Shown here: positions 38,156-43,323 of the stretch, one piece after another
Position numbering within the stretch: the stretch's first letter is position 1
Layout of the letters: each line of letters starts with the position of its first letter
DNA from: Chloroflexota bacterium
Lineage (GTDB): Bacteria > Chloroflexota > Anaerolineae > Promineifilales > Promineifilaceae
Reading direction: 5' to 3'
Assembly: GCA_022616275.1 (NCBI GenBank)
Contig: JAKEFB010000184.1
Coordinates: forward strand, 1-43,323
Length of the DNA: 43,323 nt
Translations under genes and position numbers: made by a program
The notes under the pieces: model-generated
What the model was told of the DNA's origin: nothing
Database searches by the model: none
The model's input: the letters and a program-made list of their open reading frames with translations, nothing else

Positions 38156-40129
38156 TCGCTCTAGCTCCGTCCCATACCCCGCCAGCCACAGCACCGGCCA
38201 GGCTGCCACCTGGCTGGCCAGGCGAAAGACGGAGGCCAGGACGTGCTGTTGGTAAGGGACATAATTGGAAAAAACGTAGGTCACCCCTATCACTCCCAGG
38301 TATAAGAAGGCAGCCAGCGGCAACAGGTGCAAGAATGGGCTGCCGGCCGGGCCGGAAGGGTGGTTCCGGCCGAGCCAGACCCCCAACCCGGCCAGGGCCA
38401 CCAACGGCCAGACGAAACCGAAACGGGCGTTGGCCAACTGGCCGAGCATCAGCCCGGCAATAGCCGGCAGCCGGCCGGCATTGTCCAGGAAAGTGGCCGG
38501 GGTCATGGGCAGAAAAGCGTCGTTGGCGATGGCCTGCCGGCCGGCAAATAGCCACCACGGCCCGGCCAGCAGCCCGGCCGCCACGGCCAGCGCTGCCACA
38601 GCCAACAGCCCCCGGCGGCGGACCGCTCCGCCCGGCCACCAGCTCACCAACAACGTGGCCAGGGCCAGCGCACCCAGCAGCACCAGCCCCTCCCGCTTGG
38701 CCCAGGGCAGCAGGCCGCCGGCCAGGGCGGCTACCAGCAGCCCGCCTGGCGAGCCGGCCGCCAGCCCCTGGACCAGGTACAGGCCGGCCACGGCCGCCAG
38801 GGCAGCCACCACCAGGTCAGTAAAGGCTGACGCCGCCAGCCCGGCCACGTGGTTCATGGACACCAGGGCCACGGCCGCCAGCAGGGCCACCACCGGCCTG
38901 GCCCCCCAGCGGCGCACCCCGGCAAAAACAGTGCCGGCCAGGGCCAGGTAAAACAAGGCAAACAGCACCCCTACCAGCCGGTCGTCGGGCGCGCCCAGCC
39001 AGCCAAACAGCCAGGCCTCCAGCAAAGGGACCAGCAGAGGGTAATCCAGCAGGGCCACCGCCCGCGATGGGTCGGCGTAGACGGCCGGCGTCACGCCCCC
39101 TTCCAGGAAAATAATCCGGGCCTTCATCGCCCAATTGACCCAGCTATCCCAGATAAACAGCGGCCGGCCGGCGCTCATCAGTAAGACGTATAGAAAAAGA
39201 AAAACCAGCAAAACGAGCAGCAATGCCCGGATTGCGCGGGTCGGCCGGTCCTCTACCATTACTGGACCACACCGGCCTACCACCGGGCCTGCGCCCCGGC
39301 GACTGAGCAGGCCAGTGGCTGCCAAAACTCCAAAGGCCAGAATGATTCGCTGGTCCTTGAAAGAAACCCGCCACAGGTTCAGCCACCATATGGCTACGGT
39401 CAACAGCCCTGCGCCCAATACCCAGGCCAGCGCCGCCGCCTCCACCCGGCCGGGCCGGTATCCCAGCCGGGCCACGATCCTCAGCGCGCCGTAGCCCAGC
39501 CCCAGCGCCAGGCCAACAGCCACCGCCACCTGCAGCGGCCAGGCCGGGCCGGCGTAGGCAATCGTCGCCGGGCTCGGCCCCTCGGCCAGGCAGGAACTTT
39601 CCTGGCCGGCCAGGTGCCACAGCGTTCCGCCCGCCAGTGAGGACTGGTTCCCAGTCCCGGCCACCGGCCGCCCGACCTCCTCCGGCAGCGTCACCCCAAC
39701 AGCCAGCACGCAGCCGGCGCCCCGCCCGGCCGCTGCTTCCTGGATAGCCCCGGCCGTCAGGGGCGCCGAAATCCACCAGCGCGCCTCCCAGGTCCCATCT
39801 GGGGGCGCCGGTGACAGCCACCACACCGGCCGGGGGGCCAGATAGTACAGGGCGCGGTGGTAGGTGCTGTACTCCCGGCGGCGCACGTCCTGCCCATCTG
39901 TCACCAGGAGCACCGCCGCATCTCTGGGCAGCAGGGCGTCGGCCTGGCGCAACAGGTCGTAGGGCACGTCGCCCAGTTGCAGCCGGTGCTGGGCGTCAGG
40001 GTCAGCCCACCGGCCGATAACCGGTAGGCTGGCTCTCAGAGCGGCCAGCGGTCCCGGCAACATAGCCACGGCCACGGCGACCATCACCCACAGGGCCAGC
40101 AACGCCCAGGAACGCCGCCATCGCCTCAC
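38141..40129 (-). CDS. Large GT-C-like membrane protein with N-terminal soluble domain
   Basis: A 662-residue protein. One N-terminal helix (residues about 8-30) is followed by an exposed region of about 170 residues with ADALLPRDAAVLLVTDGQD, and then about ten to twelve helices. LFIWDSWVNWAMKARIIFLE after a helix carries the W-D-x-W-x-x-W motif common in GT-C/GT39-like membrane enzymes. LDYPLLVPLLEAWLFGWLG follows. The GTG start at 40129 overlaps the stop of the upstream gene by 4 bp (GTGA), so the two are translationally coupled. Its 3' end lies in a GATTAG/CTCCAATC repeat array. Substrate unknown. Confidence 0.78.
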   Translation of the reverse strand: MRRWRRSWALLALWVMVAVAVAMLPGPLAALRASLPVIGRWADPDAQHRLQLGDVPYDLLRQADALLPRDAAVLLVTDGQDVRRREYSTYHRALYYLAPRPVWWLSPAPPDGTWEARWWISAPLTAGAIQEAAAGRGAGCVLAVGVTLPEEVGRPVAGTGNQSSLAGGTLWHLAGQESSCLAEGPSPATIAYAGPAWPLQVAVAVGLALGLGYGALRIVARLGYRPGRVEAAALAWVLGAGLLTVAIWWLNLWRVSFKDQRIILAFGVLAATGLLSRRGAGPVVGRCGPVMVEDRPTRAIRALLLVLLVFLFLYVLLMSAGRPLFIWDSWVNWAMKARIIFLEGGVTPAVYADPSRAVALLDYPLLVPLLEAWLFGWLGAPDDRLVGVLFALFYLALAGTVFAGVRRWGARPVVALLAAVALVSMNHVAGLAASAFTDLVVAALAAVAGLYLVQGLAAGSPGGLLVAALAGGLLPWAKREGLVLLGALALATLLVSWWPGGAVRRRGLLAVAALAVAAGLLAGPWWLFAGRQAIANDAFLPMTPATFLDNAGRLPAIAGLMLGQLANARFGFVWPLVALAGLGVWLGRNHPSGPAGSPFLHLLPLAAFLYLGVIGVTYVFSNYVPYQQHVLASVFRLASQVAAWPVLWLAGYGTELEREGGD

Positions 40130-41685
40130 CGCCGGTAAATCTCCATCCGGCCGTAAGTCCGGTCCTCGACTACAGCCGCCGGCCGGAAGCCTCGCTCGTC
40201 GAGCCAGGCCCAGATAGCCCCGGCCGTCTCCGGGTCGCCCTCAAAAAAAGCGCGCATCCGCCGGTCAATGAGGACCACCTCAGGATTGATAACCTCCAGC
40301 GACAGCCCCACCGGTCGCGGCGGTGACCAATAGGTGGCGTTGCCTTGCAGCAAAGGCACGGCCCAGGAACGGTACGCCCGGTCCTCCAGCCCAAACCAGT
40401 AATGGTGCAGGCCCAACACCGTCGCCCCGGCCGGTATGTGCTCCTCGACCTGGGCCATAAAATCGGCGTAAGGCGTCGTCGTGGCGGCCGCCTGTTCCAG
40501 CCGGGCCAGCCGCCAGGCCCCCTCGGCCGAGATGGCCAGCAGCAGCAACACCAGGAGCGCCCGCGCGAGTGGCCGCCAGGCCAGCGCCTGCCGCGCCCCC
40601 CAGGCTACAGCCACCGCCCACAAGGGCACGATGGTGACCAGGTAATTGGCCAGCTTCAAGTAAATCAGCAGGGCCAAGAGGGCCGGCAGGGCCACGGCCG
40701 GCACAAACAACGTCCTGGCCGCCCGGTCGCCGGCCAGGGCCCGCCGGCCGAGGGCCAGCAGCGCCAGGGGGACAGCCCCTAACGCCGCCCAGAAGCCCGG
40801 CCGCAGCAAATAATTCCAACCGGGTGGCCCCAGCCCCGGCCCGTAGCGGCGCGGCTCCTGCAGCAGGTTTTGCCAGTACCAGCCGGGCTCCAGCAGGCCA
40901 AAGCGCGGAGCGTAATCCCGCGTTTGCCCGATCCAATCGGGCAGGCCAGAGAAGACGTACAGGGCGTAGGGCAGCCAGGGCAGGGCAAAGCCGCTTGCCA
41001 GCGCCAGAAGCTGTTGCCAGCCGGCCCGCTGCCAGAGGGTGAGGACGGCCAGAGCCACCAGCCAGAAAGCCCCATACAGGTGGCTGAGCGTGGCCAGCCC
41101 GGCCAGGAGACCGGCCAGCGCGTAGCGCCACAAAGACGCCGGCCGTTCCGGGCCGGCCCTGGCCGCCGGCCAGTAAACGTGCAGCGCCGCCAGACCCAAG
41201 ACCGGCACGGCCATGTCGTAGCGGGCAATGCGGGCAAAGTCCAGCAGGACAATGCCCGTGACCTGGCTCGGCCCCAGCGCCGTGAGGCGAACGGCCAGCA
41301 AGAAGTAAACGGCCAGCAGCCCCACGGCCGGCCCAAACAGCCGCCGGCCGAGGGCAGCAGTCAAAGCCAGCGCCAGCGCACCCAACACCGCCGGCTCAAA
41401 GCGGGCCTGGAACAGCCCCACCCCGGCCCCGCGAAAGACGGCCGCCAGTAGCAAAGGATGGACAGGCATATAGCCGTAATAGTGGCGCTCCATCCCATAA
41501 AAGCCGGTAAACAGATCCGAGCCGAACACCCCCTCCCTGGCTATCTTCCAGCCCGTAGACGCCTGCCACGGTTCATCCTCATAAACCGGGGGAACGACGG
41601 CTAGATGGCGCAACGACACCAACCAATACAGCAACAGCAAGAAACCAAAAAGCGCCCGGACCTTGTGCTTACCACTCACAAGCAC
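40126..41685 (-). CDS. GT39/ArnT-like membrane glycosyltransferase
   Basis: About 519 residues and ten or more helices. VVPPVYEDEPWQASTGWKIA after the first helix carries the Asp-Glu pair (about residues 37-38) typical of the catalytic first loop of GT39/ArnT enzymes. FARIARYDMAVPVLGLAALH and the HLYGAFWLVALAVL helix are also typical. A C-terminal soluble domain of about 110 residues includes VEEHIPAGATVLGLHHYW. The open frame begins at a GTG at 41739; I prefer GTG 41685 (or 41679) because the extra residues are not membrane-like and cross a possible gene remnant. Its stop overlaps the next start (GTGA). It is the first gene of the minus-strand GT-C run. Confidence 0.82.
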   Translation of the reverse strand: MLVSGKHKVRALFGFLLLLYWLVSLRHLAVVPPVYEDEPWQASTGWKIAREGVFGSDLFTGFYGMERHYYGYMPVHPLLLAAVFRGAGVGLFQARFEPAVLGALALALTAALGRRLFGPAVGLLAVYFLLAVRLTALGPSQVTGIVLLDFARIARYDMAVPVLGLAALHVYWPAARAGPERPASLWRYALAGLLAGLATLSHLYGAFWLVALAVLTLWQRAGWQQLLALASGFALPWLPYALYVFSGLPDWIGQTRDYAPRFGLLEPGWYWQNLLQEPRRYGPGLGPPGWNYLLRPGFWAALGAVPLALLALGRRALAGDRAARTLFVPAVALPALLALLIYLKLANYLVTIVPLWAVAVAWGARQALAWRPLARALLVLLLLAISAEGAWRLARLEQAAATTTPYADFMAQVEEHIPAGATVLGLHHYWFGLEDRAYRSWAVPLLQGNATYWSPPRPVGLSLEVINPEVVLIDRRMRAFFEGDPETAGAIWAWLDERGFRPAAVVEDRTYGRMEIYRR

Positions 41686-41713
41686 GCAATCGTAACAAAA
41701 CGGGTGAAAAATG

Positions 41714-41971
41714 TCATTTTGTGAGCGGCCGTAGCACACGGCGAAACCAGGAGCGGTCGGTGGCGGTGGAGGTGGCGCGGCTGATGGACAAGTCTACGGT
41801 CACGGCTGGGGGTGTGGCGGCGGTAGGGCGGCCGTTATGCAGCCGAGGAGCAGCAAACACGCGCCGGGTCAAAGCATGAACCTGCGCCCAGATGCCTTTG
41901 CCGTTGGACCGCTTACCACTGTTGACCCGTTGACAGCCATAATATGCATCAGCTTGGGGATTCGAGGGAAA
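41714..41971 (-). pseudogene. Possible 3' fragment of an unrecognised gene at the composition boundary
   Basis: A stop-free minus-strand stretch of 86 codons with no good start, reading ADAYYGCQRVNSGKRSNGKG and IWAQVHALTRRVFAAP, and ending RSWFRRVLRPLTK before TGA. It uses the high-GC composition of the main window and stops abruptly where lower-GC DNA begins. It could be the tail of a gene cut by recombination near 41970. Another frame here reads CLLLLGCITAALPPP, lipoprotein-like, so the true frame is not certain. I recognise no family. Confidence 0.3.
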
Positions 41972-42083
41972 TTAGAAAACAAGGCACCCTTTATATTGAC
42001 GAAGGGCGTTCCGCTACATTCCCTTATCCACACACGCTACCGGTTAACAGTTGTCAACAATTAGACGTTGAGGGTCGTCTATT
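41972..42083. other. Lower-GC intergenic stretch at the composition boundary
   Basis: No convincing gene. A plus-strand frame of 64 codons (41944-42138) crosses the boundary and has no recognisable features. The CGGCCG and GGCCGG words that mark the rest of the window stop at about 41833. Confidence 0.5.
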
Positions 42084-42566
42084 TTATCGTTCAGTAGAGT
42101 CTACAGGGCCAATCGTGTCGTTCAATCTGGGCTCCTGACTCAGCAGTTCATCCAACTTTGATTCTAGATGTTGAATTTTTTCTTCTATTCCCATTACCGC
42201 CTGGTACCCGGCTTTGAGCTTTTCTAGCATTTTGAATACGAATCCCACCGTGCTACCAATGAGTACACTTATTAACACAATAGAGGTCGAACCTAGAACA
42301 TAAAGCAGGGATATATTCTCGCCACGAAGAAGGTGTGCATAATAAACCATAGTTGACACAAAGATAAGTCCGTAAAATGCGCCATGTAAGCTACCTTCTA
42401 GCCAGTTTGAAGGCTTAGTTATGAATACTAAGACGATAAACAAACTAACTAACGGGGCCATATGTAACTGCTCTTCATTGAAGGAAAGCACTGTAAGGAA
42501 AATGCCAGCAACAATTCCGAGCAGGATTCTACTGATTCCTCGAAAAAATTTTCTCGTCATTACCAT
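42084..42566 (-). CDS. Small membrane protein with C-terminal coiled coil, unknown function
   Basis: A 160-residue protein with four predicted membrane helices (about 10-28, 36-50, 58-78 and 85-112) and a charged helical tail from about 115 that could form a coiled coil (EEKIQHLESKLDELLSQE). Codon and base usage differ plainly from the genes to the left, with many AT-ending codons. I recognise no family. A holin-like or immunity-like role would fit size and layout but is speculation. It probably belongs with the other lower-GC gene to its right. Confidence 0.65.
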   Translation of the reverse strand: MVMTRKFFRGISRILLGIVAGIFLTVLSFNEEQLHMAPLVSLFIVLVFITKPSNWLEGSLHGAFYGLIFVSTMVYYAHLLRGENISLLYVLGSTSIVLISVLIGSTVGFVFKMLEKLKAGYQAVMGIEEKIQHLESKLDELLSQEPRLNDTIGPVDSTER

Positions 42567-42815
42567 AGGTAACCCTATTATAACCTCAAATACAGTCGTC
42601 TATAAATAGCCGCAAGATGAAGTACTACAATGTTATCATTTCATCCCCCCACAAGAGGCTACCTCATCTGCAGGGTAATTTTGCTTGTTGCCGTCTGTGT
42701 CAAGGTACGTACCAAACTCATGCTGGTGTTAGTGAAGCTGTTTTTTTCAGCAAGGCTCTGGCCTTGTTGGCATTCCCTGTCTTTTTTCAGTGACGGGGAT
42801 GAAATGTTATCGTTA
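42567..42815. other. Lower-GC gap holding a MITE-like element
   Basis: Contains the 170-bp element at 42637-42806 and little else. A plus-strand frame of 71 codons (42630-42845) lies mostly inside the element and extends into the next gene's antisense strand, so it is not called. Confidence 0.55.
42637..42806. mobile_element. MITE-like element with 12-bp terminal inverted repeats and TTAT duplication
   Basis: The ends are CATTTCATCCCC (42637-42648) and GGGGATGAAATG (42795-42806), perfect inverted repeats. Each is flanked directly by TTAT (42633-42636 and 42807-42810), consistent with a 4-bp target duplication. The 146-bp centre has no coding sequence and a CAAGGC/GCCTTG hairpin. It looks like a non-autonomous relative of a DDE-type insertion sequence whose transposase is elsewhere. 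Confidence 0.65.
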
Positions 42816-43323
42816 CTATATCGCAAACCTTGCCCATCCCTGTAGGATCGCATTAGTAGCGGTAAATTCTGGGTGCATTACACTTGTAACAAGAGTCATA
42901 TTAAAAAAGACTCTGTATTCTGCCAGTACATTCCCAGCCTGATCTAACCCAGTCAACGTAACTATGCTCTCGATTCCCCATTGTGTTGGTTCGTCTTCTA
43001 CTGTAAACCTAACTTTGTCCAAACCCTCTTCTAACTTTAACGAATTTAAATTTCTCTGTAACTCAAGAAAGTTAGAAAGCGTTGTTAGAATCGCATCTCT
43101 TACAAATGAGTAAGCAATAGCTCCTCCTGCGAGAGCTATAAGGCCTAGCCCCAGGATAGCAACCAGCACCTTGGCTACAGGGACGGCTATTGCCACAGTA
43201 GTTACCCCAGCCCCTGCACCTACTAGAGTCTCTATTGCTGCTTCTACGCCTCCTGTTCGCAAAGCGTGAACGAGCTGTACTACCGCTCTAATCGTGACTG
43301 CTATTCCAAGAATACCCATAATC
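42816..43323 (-). CDS. Membrane-associated protein, unknown function (possibly partial)
   Basis: At least 167 residues. The first 90 are hydrophobic with about two or three helices (VETLVGAGAGVTTVAIAVPV-type Gly/Ala/Val-rich segments), and the C-terminal part is a soluble beta-rich domain (VRFTVEDEPTQWGIESIVTL, VFFNMTLVTSVMHPEF). The ATG at 43319 is only 4 bases from the window edge, so an upstream start is possible. Lower GC like its neighbour at 42084. I recognise no family. Confidence 0.6.
   Translation of the reverse strand, partial: IMGILGIAVTIRAVVQLVHALRTGGVEAAIETLVGAGAGVTTVAIAVPVAKVLVAILGLGLIALAGGAIAYSFVRDAILTTLSNFLELQRNLNSLKLEEGLDKVRFTVEDEPTQWGIESIVTLTGLDQAGNVLAEYRVFFNMTLVTSVMHPEFTATNAILQGWARFAI

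Noticed and set aside
42630-42845. Small plus-strand frame of 71 codons
   Set aside because: It is mostly contained in the MITE-like element and runs antisense into the next gene; no recognisable features.
1-43323. tRNA, rRNA and known riboswitch genes
   Set aside because: No cloverleaf with a GTTCGA-type T-loop, no rRNA-like stretch and no recognised aptamer was seen on reading the gaps; a covariance-model scan would be decisive.

Overview
The window is high-GC DNA, packed with GGCCGG and CGGCCG words, from what is most likely a Chloroflexota bacterium (Anaerolineae-like). I infer this from the protein types: tandem cyclase-ATPase regulators, many FHA proteins, DUF711, DUF6391, B12-binding radical SAM proteins and serial GT-C membrane glycosyltransferases. 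Composition also fits. No rRNA, tRNA or CRISPR array was seen.

Layout. 1-6.6 kb (minus): a signalling and cell-wall run of FHA protein, FhaA-like protein, FhaB-like protein, SEDS glycan polymerase and a double-cyclase/ATPase that leaves the window. 6.7-13.4 kb (mostly plus): TrmH/SpoU methyltransferase, a zinc-ribbon protein (minus), DUF711, a RelE-type toxin-antitoxin pair, MurE, DUF6391 and HolA. 13.4-14.1 kb is a graveyard with a broken higBA pair and the degenerate end of a secreted polysaccharide-lyase-type protein. 14.2-21.5 kb (minus) is a probable six-gene operon: nucleotidyltransferase-fold protein, two B12 radical SAM enzymes, two methyltransferases and a third B12 radical SAM enzyme. 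21.8-29.0 kb holds a lipoprotein, a broken AAA-ATPase, a BNR propeller protein, a D-cysteine desulfhydrase/ACC-deaminase-like enzyme, a DUF3267 putative zincin and a GMC oxidoreductase. 29.1-41.7 kb is a cell-surface glycan region with six polytopic glycosyltransferase-like proteins, an oligosaccharide flippase and an alpha/beta hydrolase. From about 41.97 kb the sequence changes to lower-GC DNA with two unknown membrane proteins and a MITE-like element, so a foreign segment or recombination junction is likely.

The most unusual feature is a dense population of short repeat elements of many sequence families. Most share one architecture: a short word of about 7-10 nt repeated imperfectly, then its inverted copy, or a compact perfect palindrome. 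They fill nearly every intergenic gap. They also lie inside, or form the ends of, at least eight reading frames without stopping them. One locus (16461-16606) looks like one such element inserted into another, with a 10-bp target duplication. This suggests mobile or copied mini-elements that tolerate insertion into genes.

All calls are from reading sequence and translated proteins. No database search was possible, so family names rest on motifs and remembered family signatures.
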